This document shows, in pieces, positions 1-5,914 of a DNA stretch of 5,914 bases. Position 1 is the first letter of the stretch. Each line of letters starts with the position of its first letter. The DNA is from CAIKOD01 sp035505975. GTDB taxonomy: Archaea > Halobacteriota > Methanomicrobia > Methanomicrobiales > Methanospirillaceae. The notes beneath the pieces are model-generated. The model was not told the DNA's origin. It made no database searches and worked only from the letters and a program-made list of their open reading frames with translations. The DNA lies in contig DATJQJ010000008.1 of NCBI GenBank assembly GCA_035505975.1, positions 1-5,914 of the forward strand. The letters are read 5' to 3'. Made by a program: the position numbers and the translations under genes.

Positions 1-2640
1 ATGCCAAGCCCGAAACGAATAGGAAAAATAGAATTCGGACTGCTCTCCCCGAAAGAGATCAGGACAATGAGTGTCAGGAAGATCATCTGGGCAGATACCT
101 ATGATGACGACGGGTTCCCCTACCCCCAGGGGCTGATGGACCTCAACCTCGGGGTCATCGACCCCGGTCTGCGGTGTAAGACCTGCGACCAGAAAGCGAG
201 CGAATGCCCGGGGCACTTCGGCCATATAGAACTGGCAAAACCGGTAATCCATGTCGGGTATACCCGTCTGATCAGGAAGCTTTTGAGGGTCACCTGCCGG
301 AACTGCAGCCGGCTCCTCCTCTCTCCCGAAGAGATCGAGAAAGTCGTGGGGACGGAAGAAGATGCGACCGGAGACGTGCTTTCCGAGAAAGACATCAAGA
401 AAGAACGCGTCTGTCCGCATTGTGCCGAGCAGCAACTGAAGATCAACTTCGAGAAACCGACGACCTTCTCTGAAGTCCTTGTCGAAGAAGGGAAAAAGAT
501 CGAGCACAAGCTCACACCCGCCGATATCAGGGCCCGTCTCGAGAAGATTACCGACGAAGACCTGAGGCACCTCGGGATCAACCCCGATGTGGCCAGACCG
601 GAATGGACGATCCTGACGGTCCTGCCGGTCCCACCGGTAACGATGAGACCGTCCATCATCCTCGAAAACGGCCAGCGGTCCGAAGACGACCTCACTCATA
701 AACTTGTGGACATCATCAGGATCAACCAGCGATTCAAGGAAAACCAGGACGCAGGAGCCCCTCAGCTGATTATCGAGGACCTGTGGGAGCTGCTCCAGTA
801 CCATGTTACGACCTACCTGGACAACGAAGTAGCGGGATGCCCCCCTGCCAGGCACCGCAGCGGTCGCCCGCTGAAAACGTTATCCCAGCGTCTGAAAGGA
901 AAAGACGGGCGGTTCAGGGGATCTCTTTCCGGGAAGAGGGTTAATTTTTCAGCCCGTACCGTGATCTCCCCGGACCCGAACATCAGCGTGATACAGGTGG
1001 GGATTCCCCTGGCGATTGCAAATGAAATGTCCATTCCTGTCCACGTCAGCCCCGGAAATATCGACGAACTCAAGGCTATGGTCAGGAACGGGCCGAACCG
1101 GCCGACATTGAACCACCCCTGCGGGGCGAATTATGTCATCAGGCCTGATAAACGACGGCTGCGCCTTGCTGAGGGGAACCTCGACACAGTGGCTGACATG
1201 CTCGAACCCGGCTGGACGGTTGAACGGCAGATACGTGACGACGATATCGTCCTCTTCAACAGGCAGCCGTCACTACACAGAATGAGCATCATGTCCCACC
1301 GGGTGAAGGTGATGGACGGAAGGACATTCCGTCTTAACCCGGCGGTTTGTCCCCCGTACAATGCTGATTTCGACGGAGACGAGATGAACCTCCATATCCC
1401 GCAGACCGAGGAGGCTCGGGCCGAAGCCGCAATCCTTGTGGCGGTGCAGGAGAATATCCTGTCCCCGAGGTTCGGCGGCCCGATCATCGGGGGCATCCAT
1501 GACCACATATCAGGTGTTTTCATGCTCACGAACCAGCTCCGCTGGTTCACCCGCGATGAGATGCTCTACCTGTTAAAGAGCACGGAAACAGAGCGCCTGC
1601 CCCAACCGGGAAATACCGTCAGCGGCGAGCCAATGTGGTCGAATAAGCAGGCATTTTCCACGATCCTGCCAAAAGGCCTGAATATGGTCTTCAAGGCCAG
1701 CTCGTGTGCCAACTGCGATACCTGCAAGAAGGAGGACTGCGAACGGGACGCCTATGTCAGGATCATCGACGGCAATCTTGAATCGGGGACCATCGATAAG
1801 AAGGCAATAGGTGCGTTCGACGGACAGATCGTCCACCGCATCATCAGACAGTACGGGATGAAGCGGGCAGCGGACTTCATCGACGACATGACAAAACTAT
1901 CGATCAGGTCAATCATGTTCGACGGGTTCTCGTTCGGAATCGACGATGAAGACCTCTCCAAGACCGAATACGGCCAGATTACGGAAGTGCTGGACGGGGC
2001 AGTCATGGATGTCCAGAGGCGTATACGCATTTATGAAGACGGACAGCTTGAACCGATGCCTGGCCGGACTCCTGAAGAGACCCTCGAGATGCAGATCATG
2101 CAGGTGCTCGGCAAGGCCCGTGACCGGACCGGTGAGATTGCCGGCCGGCACCTTGGTCTTGGCAACAGTGCGGTGGTTATGGCCGTGAGCGGTGCGAGAG
2201 GTTCGATGCTCAACCTGACCCAGATGGCAGGCTGCGTTGGCCAGCAGTCAGTTCGTGGCGAGCGGATCATGCGTGGTTACGATGACCGCACCCTGCCTCA
2301 CTTCAAAAAGGGAGACCGGGGTTCAGATGCCCATGGGTTTATCAAGCACAGCTATAAAGGCGGGCTTAATCCGACCGAGTTCTTCTTCCATGCGATCGGC
2401 GGGCGTGAAGGCCTCGTGGATACCGCAGTCAGGACTTCTCAGAGCGGGTACCTGCAGAGGCGTATGATCAATGCGCTCCAGGACCTGAAGGTCGCATATG
2501 ACGGGACGGTAAGGACTACCGGAGGCAGGATCATCCAGTTCAGGTACGGGGAGGACGGGACCGACCCCATGAAGAGTAGTTTCGGCGACCCGGTGGATGT
2601 CAAGGGAATTGTCGAGAGCGTGCTTCGGGAGGAGGTATAA
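1..2640 (+). CDS. rpoA1: DNA-directed RNA polymerase subunit A' (Rpo1N)
   Basis: N-terminal two thirds of the largest catalytic subunit of archaeal RNA polymerase, matching the N-terminal part of bacterial beta' and eukaryotic Rpb1. Seen in the 879-residue product: a clamp zinc site C59-x2-C62-x6-C69-x2-H72; a second zinc-type set C99-x2-C102 and C138-x2-C141; the conserved block GRFRGSLSGKRVNFSART at 303-320; NRQPSLHRM at 420-428; the catalytic loop NADFDGD at 454-460, with Asp456, Asp458 and Asp460 as the expected Mg2+ ligands; the funnel block around 730-754 (GARGSMLNLTQMAGCVGQQS); and the bridge helix at about 790-825, beginning NPTEFFFHA. A further cysteine cluster lies at 569-580. The length is normal for an archaeal A' and the C-terminus falls just after the bridge helix, the usual archaeal split point. 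ATG at base 1 is the natural start, since the KRIGKIEFGLLSP opening begins within a few residues of it, but its upstream ribosome binding site is outside the window. Confidence 0.98.
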   Translation: MPSPKRIGKIEFGLLSPKEIRTMSVRKIIWADTYDDDGFPYPQGLMDLNLGVIDPGLRCKTCDQKASECPGHFGHIELAKPVIHVGYTRLIRKLLRVTCRNCSRLLLSPEEIEKVVGTEEDATGDVLSEKDIKKERVCPHCAEQQLKINFEKPTTFSEVLVEEGKKIEHKLTPADIRARLEKITDEDLRHLGINPDVARPEWTILTVLPVPPVTMRPSIILENGQRSEDDLTHKLVDIIRINQRFKENQDAGAPQLIIEDLWELLQYHVTTYLDNEVAGCPPARHRSGRPLKTLSQRLKGKDGRFRGSLSGKRVNFSARTVISPDPNISVIQVGIPLAIANEMSIPVHVSPGNIDELKAMVRNGPNRPTLNHPCGANYVIRPDKRRLRLAEGNLDTVADMLEPGWTVERQIRDDDIVLFNRQPSLHRMSIMSHRVKVMDGRTFRLNPAVCPPYNADFDGDEMNLHIPQTEEARAEAAILVAVQENILSPRFGGPIIGGIHDHISGVFMLTNQLRWFTRDEMLYLLKSTETERLPQPGNTVSGEPMWSNKQAFSTILPKGLNMVFKASSCANCDTCKKEDCERDAYVRIIDGNLESGTIDKKAIGAFDGQIVHRIIRQYGMKRAADFIDDMTKLSIRSIMFDGFSFGIDDEDLSKTEYGQITEVLDGAVMDVQRRIRIYEDGQLEPMPGRTPEETLEMQIMQVLGKARDRTGEIAGRHLGLGNSAVVMAVSGARGSMLNLTQMAGCVGQQSVRGERIMRGYDDRTLPHFKKGDRGSDAHGFIKHSYKGGLNPTEFFFHAIGGREGLVDTAVRTSQSGYLQRRMINALQDLKVAYDGTVRTTGGRIIQFRYGEDGTDPMKSSFGDPVDVKGIVESVLREEV
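2627..2636 (+). promoter_or_regulatory. Ribosome binding site of rpoA2, inside the end of rpoA1
   Basis: GGGAGGAGGT contains a full GGAGGT match to the archaeal 16S anti-SD, ending 4 nt before the rpoA2 ATG. It lies in the last Glu-Glu-Val codons of rpoA1. The rpoA1 TAA directly abuts the rpoA2 ATG, so ribosomes finishing A' could re-initiate on A'', which would favour equal output of the two halves (inference). Confidence 0.85.
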
Positions 2641-3804
2641 ATGACCCCCGAACAGGAGCAGGTAATAGAAGAAGACGATATCCCGGTCAAGACGAAGGAG
2701 CAGCTGAAGAAGTTTCTCGAGGAAAAAACCATCAGCGATGCCCATTTTAAGGAGATCATCGAGCGGGTCAACAGCGAGTACCAGAGCACGAGGATCGAGG
2801 CCTGTGAAGCGGTCGGTGTGATCGCCGCCCAGTCGATAGGCGAGCCCGGTACTCAGATGACGATGCGAACGTTCCATTATGCAGGGGTGGCCGAGATCAA
2901 TGTCACGCTCGGCCTGCCCCGCCTGATCGAGATCATGGATGCTAGAAAGGAACCGAGTACCCCGACCATGACAATCTATCTCGAACCTGAATTCGGTGCT
3001 GACAGGGACCGTGCGAGGGAAGTAAGCTGGCAGATTGAGGCCGCAAGTCTCCAGGAATTCGGCGATATAACGATTGACATGGAAAACATGCAGATCGTGG
3101 TCCATTTAAACGTCGCCGTCAGTGAGAAGAGAAAAATCCCCGTCTCTTCGATTATAGAAACTGCACCGAGAAAGATAAAGGAACGGCGCCATTACCGCGA
3201 TTTCGAGTTCGAAGTCGACGAGAAGGAAGCGGTCATCAACTTCATGCCGAAGGACCGTGAGAGCTACCAGAACCTCTTCCAGCTCGCGGAACATGTCAGG
3301 AATGTAATTGTCCAGGGAATAGACGATATCGAGCGTGTCGTCGTCAGAAAAGAGAGCGGAGAGTACATACTTTATACTGAAGGTTCAAATCTTAAGGATG
3401 TATTTGATGTTGAAGGCGTGGATACGCGACGCACCCGCACCAACAACATCAGTGAAATTTCCCAGGTGCTCGGCATCGAGGCCGCCAGGAACGCGATCAT
3501 CCACGAGGCCTTATCTACCCTGAACGAGCAGGGTATCCTCGTCGATGTCCGTCATATCATGCTTGTTGCAGATATGATGTGCATGGAAGGCGAGGTCAAG
3601 CAGATCGGGCGTCATGGAATCGCCGGTGAAAAGGAGAGTGTCCTTTCCCGTGCGGCATTCGAAGTGACTGTCAACCACCTGCTCGATGCTGCGGTCGCGA
3701 ATGAGATCGATGAATTATCCGGTGTCACCGAGAACGTCATTGTCGGACAGCCGATCCAGCTCGGAACCGGGGATGTTAAATTAATAGCCAAACCTATGAA
3801 TTAG
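2641..3804 (+). CDS. rpoA2: DNA-directed RNA polymerase subunit A'' (Rpo1C)
   Basis: C-terminal third of the largest RNA polymerase subunit, which completes the active site with A'. The 387-residue product begins with a charged, helical-looking stretch (about 1-50). It then carries the trigger-loop block: AAQSIGEPGTQ at 62-72 runs into MTMRTFHYAGV at 73-83, where His79 corresponds to the trigger-loop histidine that contacts the incoming nucleotide. The GLPRLIEIMDARK block follows near residue 100. A variable middle part is followed by the conserved C-terminal block starting at NNISEISQVLGIEAARNAI, with a later segment MCMEGEVKQIGRHGIAG, which forms the jaw/clamp base region in the family. Length and order are normal for archaeal A''. 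The gene abuts rpoA1 with no intergenic base and has a very strong ribosome binding site, so the start is secure. The stop is TAG, partly overlapping the next gene's ribosome binding site. Confidence 0.98.
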   Translation: MTPEQEQVIEEDDIPVKTKEQLKKFLEEKTISDAHFKEIIERVNSEYQSTRIEACEAVGVIAAQSIGEPGTQMTMRTFHYAGVAEINVTLGLPRLIEIMDARKEPSTPTMTIYLEPEFGADRDRAREVSWQIEAASLQEFGDITIDMENMQIVVHLNVAVSEKRKIPVSSIIETAPRKIKERRHYRDFEFEVDEKEAVINFMPKDRESYQNLFQLAEHVRNVIVQGIDDIERVVVRKESGEYILYTEGSNLKDVFDVEGVDTRRTRTNNISEISQVLGIEAARNAIIHEALSTLNEQGILVDVRHIMLVADMMCMEGEVKQIGRHGIAGEKESVLSRAAFEVTVNHLLDAAVANEIDELSGVTENVIVGQPIQLGTGDVKLIAKPMN

Positions 3805-3807
3805 GAG
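3803..3807 (+). promoter_or_regulatory. Ribosome binding site of rpl30e, overlapping the rpoA2 stop
   Basis: AGGAG overlaps the last two bases of the rpoA2 TAG stop and lies 7 nt before the rpl30e ATG. It supports the ATG at 3815 and suggests coupled translation. Confidence 0.75.
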
Positions 3808-3814
3808 AATTGCA

Positions 3815-4105
3815 ATGGATTTTAATGCTTCATTAAGAAGGGCAATCAAAACAGGAGATGTCCTTCTCGGACAGAACAAGACAGAAGAATGTATCGAGTC
3901 AGGAAAAGCCCGAATGGTCGTCGTGGCGGCAAATTGCCCGGCGGAGTTTTTGCAGTCGCTGAAAACACGGGAGGGCCTGTTTGTCCATACATTCGAAGGT
4001 TCGAGCGTAGCCCTCGGAAAGGCCTGCGGAAAGCCGTTCATGGTCAGCGCACTTGCCGTCCTGGATCCCGGTGAGTCGGATATCCTATCCCTGAAGAGGG
4101 CCTGA
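3815..4105 (+). CDS. rpl30e: Ribosomal protein L30e (L7Ae/L30e family)
   Basis: A 96-residue RNA-binding protein of the L7Ae/L30e/S12e/Gadd45 fold, in the slot between rpoA2 and nusA where archaeal RNA polymerase operons normally carry the L30e gene. Visible family features are the N-terminal helix, then GQNKTEECIESGKARMVVVA starting at Gly19, where the G-x-N-K/T signature forms the kink-turn-contacting helix start; AANCPAEFLQSL after the first strand; and LGKACGKPF at 67-75 with a hydrophobic strand MVSALAVLDPG after it. The length is normal. It is expected in the large ribosomal subunit, binding kink-turn RNA. The start has an AGGAG ribosome binding site 7 nt upstream and only 10 nt separate it from rpoA2. 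Other L7Ae-family roles cannot be excluded from sequence alone, but gene order makes L30e by far the best call. Confidence 0.92.
   Translation: MDFNASLRRAIKTGDVLLGQNKTEECIESGKARMVVVAANCPAEFLQSLKTREGLFVHTFEGSSVALGKACGKPFMVSALAVLDPGESDILSLKRA
4096..4100 (+). promoter_or_regulatory. Weak ribosome binding site of nusA
   Basis: GAGGG inside the last codons of rpl30e lies 9 nt before the nusA ATG. It is shorter and a little further away than the sites of rpoA2 and rpl30e. The 4-nt gap between the rpl30e TGA and this ATG suggests re-initiation also contributes (inference). Confidence 0.4.
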
Positions 4106-4109
4106 GATC

Positions 4110-4562
4110 ATGGTGGAAGTCAAACTGACAGAAGACTGCATGGGCCTGATATCCCAGTTCGAGCGCCTTACCGGAGCCGGCAGCAGGGACTGCATTATCG
4201 ATGACCGGAACAACCGCATCATCTTCGTGGTGAATCCGGGTGAGATGGGCCTTGCAATCGGCAAGAAGGGTGCGAGCATCAAGAAGGCGTCGGAAGTGAT
4301 GGGCAAGAAGATCGAGGTCGTCGAATATTCGACCGACGTCACCCAGTTCCTCAAGAACTGTTTCCTCCCTGCTCAGGTCACCTCCGTTGAATTCGAGGAC
4401 GACGAGTCAGGGGAACCCATTGCCCTCATCGATGTCAGGGACGAAGACCGCGGCATCGCGATCGGAAAGGAAGGAAAAAATATTTTCAAGGCGAAGAAGC
4501 TCGCGCAGCGGCAGCACAACATCGCCGATGTCCAGCTGGTCTCGAACGAAGACCAGCAGTGA
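4110..4562 (+). CDS. nusA: Archaeal NusA-like transcription factor (two KH domains)
   Basis: A 150-residue short archaeal NusA homologue, made only of the two KH RNA-binding domains; the bacterial N-terminal polymerase-binding and S1 domains are absent, as is usual in archaea. The KH signature loops are visible as IGKKG (50-54) and IGKEG (118-122), each following a hydrophobic strand (RIIFVVNPGEMGLA and IALIDVRDEDRGIA). The family is thought to act in transcription elongation or termination through RNA binding, but the archaeal role is less well defined than the bacterial one. The ATG is 4 nt after the rpl30e stop; a GTG comes at the third base after it but would change little. The last eight or so codons also form an 8-bp inverted repeat followed by a T-run beyond the stop, so the end of the coding region may double as part of a terminator. 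rps12, which often follows in archaea, is not present. Confidence 0.95.
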   Translation: MVEVKLTEDCMGLISQFERLTGAGSRDCIIDDRNNRIIFVVNPGEMGLAIGKKGASIKKASEVMGKKIEVVEYSTDVTQFLKNCFLPAQVTSVEFEDDESGEPIALIDVRDEDRGIAIGKEGKNIFKAKKLAQRQHNIADVQLVSNEDQQ

Positions 4563-4573
4563 CGGATTTTTTT
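4535..4573 (+). terminator. Hairpin plus T7 tract ending the rpo-nusA operon
   Basis: GCTGGTCT (4535-4542) and AGACCAGC (4550-4557) form a perfect 8-bp stem with a 7-nt loop, overlapping the last codons of nusA. The stop codon follows, and then seven T at 4567-4573 (a further TT comes after one A). A U-rich stretch is the main known signal for archaeal RNA polymerase release; a hairpin is not strictly needed. The 9-nt distance from stem to T-run is longer than in bacterial intrinsic terminators, so the hairpin could instead be a processing or stability element. Confidence 0.6.
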
Positions 4574-4655
4574 ATTCGATAAGCCAAGCAAGCTGAATTC
4601 CTGACTGGAAGTACCCAACCGTCACCCAGGCAGAGAATCAGTTTAGTTGACTACA

Positions 4656-4676
4656 TTAAAAAGAAAGGTTTATTTC
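4656..4676 (+). promoter_or_regulatory. Possible archaeal promoter (BRE/TATA-like) for the exported protein gene
   Basis: The 184-nt gap after nusA has an A-rich purine run (4658-4668) followed by TTTATTTC at 4669-4676, a loose fit to a BRE plus TATA box. Transcription would then start near 4695-4702, leaving a leader of about 45-50 nt before the ATG at 4747. ATTAAAAAG at 4656 is an alternative box. Apart from this and the T-run at its start, I see nothing else definite in the gap. Confidence 0.35.
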
Positions 4677-4737
4677 CTGGTTGATACGAGTAATCACCAT
4701 ACTGCGGGTTTTCCTCGGATATCCTGTCAGGTTCCAG

Positions 4738-4742
4738 GGTGA
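4738..4742 (+). promoter_or_regulatory. Ribosome binding site that sets the start at 4747
   Basis: GGTGA matches the archaeal anti-SD and lies 4 nt before ATG 4747. The longer in-frame alternative, TTG at 4681, has no such site in front of it and would put 22 residues before the signal peptide. Confidence 0.65.
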
Positions 4743-4746
4743 GAGA

Positions 4747-5673
4747 ATGAGACGATATCGTGTTGAGATAGGTGCATTGCTTATGGTTGCATCGATAATG
4801 GTGTTCACCGGTGTGGGATATGCCGACCACCCGATAAACAGGACTCCCGAGATACAGGGCCTGGTAACCGGGACTTCGGCAAATGTCCAGGGAACGGTTA
4901 CCGAGACTGATTCCGGCGCATGGGTTACGCGGGATAACCCCTATTTTGACTTCCATGGGTTTGATGAGCCTCCTGCGTATGGTTACGGGCCTGGAGAATT
5001 GACCGACCCGCTCATTGGCGATCAGGCCATCGTTACGACGGGTTATAACGATAACCTGGCTGCAGTGTCGGGCCTGACCGTGTTTTCCAAATCAATGGCG
5101 ATCGATACCGGGAACCAGGTCGCAGATGGAACCAATCTCAAAACATTAGCAGACCTGCAGTATATCGCGACAGACACCGGTCGCGCCACCCGTTCGGAAG
5201 ATATCCTCCTCGACAGCGCGGCTAACCAGACTGATCCGACTGAGATTTATGCCCTTTGTCCTTTCTTATCGGATGACTCTATCGACACCTATGGCATTCC
5301 CGCACACTGCAATATTGTCGAGGCAGGGAGCTCGATCGACACTACCCTCACATCAGTCGTCACATCAACCGGCGAACGATTTATCGGGGCTGATTCTGGC
5401 GTTCCCCTGGCGCTCGATTATGTGATCGACGCGAAGGGAATCACTGCCGGGGACCAGTCCTCACCGATGATCGGTTCGGCATCGGCATTCCTGAAGGTCC
5501 ATACCCAGGAAGCACGGCAGCCTAACTTTACCGTACCTACAGAGGCGGCATATTTGGCCAGCTGGACCAAAAAGAGTCAGGACCTCAGCTATTCTGAGTC
5601 GTCTTCGGCGAGCGGCCTCATCGGTGATTTCAACAAAGCGATGCACTATCAGTCGGGACTGGTTCTTATCTGA
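4747..5673 (+). CDS. Exported acidic protein of unknown function
   Basis: I do not recognise this 308-residue protein. The N-terminus is a clear Sec-type signal peptide: basic MRRYR, a hydrophobic core at about 8-24, and likely cleavage after GYA (residue 26). The mature part is strongly acidic (about 36 Asp/Glu against 13 Lys/Arg), rich in Ser, Thr, Gly and Asp, and looks beta-rich with alternating hydrophobic strands. It has only two cysteines, Cys171 and Cys188, which could form a disulfide outside the cell. N-x-T glycosylation sequons occur at Asn31 (followed by Pro, so doubtful), Asn160 and Asn260. There is no C-terminal membrane anchor or PGF-type sorting signal; the protein ends in a hydrophobic LVLI, so it may be released or held on the surface by other means. 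The gene has its own possible promoter and a GGTGA site at the ATG, and appears to be separate from the rpo operon. An ordinary lineage-specific surface protein is the best guess. Confidence 0.85.
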   Translation: MRRYRVEIGALLMVASIMVFTGVGYADHPINRTPEIQGLVTGTSANVQGTVTETDSGAWVTRDNPYFDFHGFDEPPAYGYGPGELTDPLIGDQAIVTTGYNDNLAAVSGLTVFSKSMAIDTGNQVADGTNLKTLADLQYIATDTGRATRSEDILLDSAANQTDPTEIYALCPFLSDDSIDTYGIPAHCNIVEAGSSIDTTLTSVVTSTGERFIGADSGVPLALDYVIDAKGITAGDQSSPMIGSASAFLKVHTQEARQPNFTVPTEAAYLASWTKKSQDLSYSESSSASGLIGDFNKAMHYQSGLVLI

Positions 5674-5688
5674 CATCCCCTGGATCCA

Positions 5689-5694
5689 TTTTTT
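5689..5694 (+). terminator. T6 tract after the exported protein gene
   Basis: Six T begin 15 nt after the TGA of the exported protein gene, directly after the palindrome TGGATCCA (5681-5688), which has no loop and so is not a real hairpin. A second T6 is at 5768-5773. Either could serve as a U-tract release signal on the + strand. Confidence 0.4.
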
Positions 5695-5708
5695 CCTGAT
5701 TGCCTTAT

Positions 5709-5764
5709 AAAAAAAATGACAGACAGGGAAATGAGATCCCACCACTGATTTAAAATAAAACCCC
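5709..5764 (-). terminator. T-rich termination region for the minus-strand TPR gene
   Basis: Read on the minus strand after the TPR gene's stop (5791), there is GGGGTTTTATTTTA (5764-5751), then a small GGGA/TCCC hairpin (5740-5726), then eight T (5716-5709). This fits a U-tract terminator, with the exact release point unclear. Together with the + strand T-runs it makes the convergent spacer a two-way termination region. Confidence 0.4.
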
Positions 5765-5790
5765 GTCTTTTTTATTACCCATCTCTCATT

Positions 5791-5914
5791 TCATTTTCGT
5801 TTGAGAAGTTTTAAGGTAAGTTCGATATTGTAATGAGCATCGCTGTTATCGTAATCAATTGCGATCGCATTTTCATAACACTGGAGGGCGTGGACCAGGT
5901 CGTTCTCCCTGAAA
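5791..5914 (-). CDS. C-terminal end of a tetratricopeptide-repeat protein (partial)
   Basis: Translating the minus strand from the window edge gives 40 codons and then TGA. The peptide contains DLVHALQCYENAIAID followed by YDNSDAHYNIELTLKLLK. This fits the second helix of a TPR unit (Ala, Tyr and Ala at the expected small/aromatic/small positions A-x3-Y-x2-A), the turn (usually D-P, here D-Y), and the first helix of a next repeat or a capping helix, ending in Lys-Arg-Lys. TPR proteins act as protein-binding scaffolds; nothing here tells the partner. The gene is convergent with the exported protein gene. The rest, including the start, lies beyond the window, and a single repeat is thin evidence, though the motif fit is good. 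Confidence 0.72.
   Translation of the reverse strand, partial: FRENDLVHALQCYENAIAIDYDNSDAHYNIELTLKLLKRK

Noticed and set aside
1240..1251. 12-bp palindrome GACGATATCGTC, with CGATATCG again at 3324-3331 and 4753-4760 and many GATATC sites overall
   Set aside because: Most copies lie in frame as Asp-Ile codons (GAT ATC), so the excess is explained mainly by codon and residue use; no shared position relative to genes suggests an operator.
2323..3105. A 260-codon open frame on the minus strand across the rpoA1/rpoA2 junction
   Set aside because: It lies wholly antisense to two highly conserved genes, has no recognisable domain, and such frames are common opposite GC-rich coding sequence.
4598..4610. 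Small TTCC/GGAA hairpin in the gap after nusA
   Set aside because: Only 4 bp and not next to a T-run or a start; expected by chance.
4651..4956. 101-codon minus-strand frame opposite the exported protein gene start
   Set aside because: No start signal, no domain, and it overlaps a gene with a clear signal peptide and ribosome binding site.
5650..5661. CAGT/ACTG hairpin near the end of the exported protein gene as part of a terminator
   Set aside because: Only 4 bp and nearly 30 nt from the T6 run.
5716..5748. A 10-codon ORF beginning just after a TTATAAAAAAAATG TATA-like stretch
   Set aside because: Too short, no ribosome binding site, and the A-run is better explained as the minus-strand T-tract of the TPR gene.
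1..5914. Search for tRNA, rRNA, CRISPR arrays, insertion sequences, riboswitches and attachment sites
   Set aside because: No cloverleaf-like sequence, no regularly spaced repeats, no transposase or terminal repeats, and no leader long or structured enough to call a riboswitch.

Overview
The window reads as chromosomal DNA from a euryarchaeal methanogen, most likely of the Methanomicrobiales or a near relative. The largest RNA polymerase subunit is split into A' and A'' at the point normal for archaea. It is followed by the L30e-like and archaeal NusA-like genes in their conserved order. Ribosome binding sites match the archaeal anti-SD (GGAGGTGA). The order-level placement rests on the general look of the proteins and is an inference.

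Bases 1-4562 are the downstream part of the RNA polymerase operon, all on the + strand and very tightly packed. rpoA1 runs from its ATG at base 1, so anything upstream (rpoB would be expected) is outside the window. rpoA2 follows with no gap, rpl30e after 10 nt and nusA after 4 nt. Each internal ribosome binding site lies in the end of the preceding gene, which suggests translational coupling. A' and A'' together form the catalytic centre: A' carries the NADFDGD metal-binding loop and the bridge helix, and A'' carries the trigger loop. L30e binds RNA and the NusA-like protein is a two-KH-domain RNA-binding protein, so the operon joins transcription and translation functions.

At the end of nusA the operon appears to stop. 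The last codons of nusA contain an 8-bp perfect inverted repeat, and a run of seven T follows just after the stop codon. In many archaea rps12, rps7 and the elongation factor genes follow nusA directly; here they do not.

Bases 4563-4746 are a non-coding gap with a possible promoter. Then comes a 308-residue exported acidic protein of no recognised family (4747-5673). A short AT-rich convergent spacer with T-runs for both strands follows. The window ends in the C-terminal end of a minus-strand gene with a tetratricopeptide-like repeat (5914-5791), too short to see unless the edge is translated by hand.

I found no tRNA, rRNA, CRISPR, insertion sequence or clear mobile element, and no convincing new multi-gene system. 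The points most worth following up are the break after nusA, the hairpin plus T-tract there, and the unassigned exported protein.
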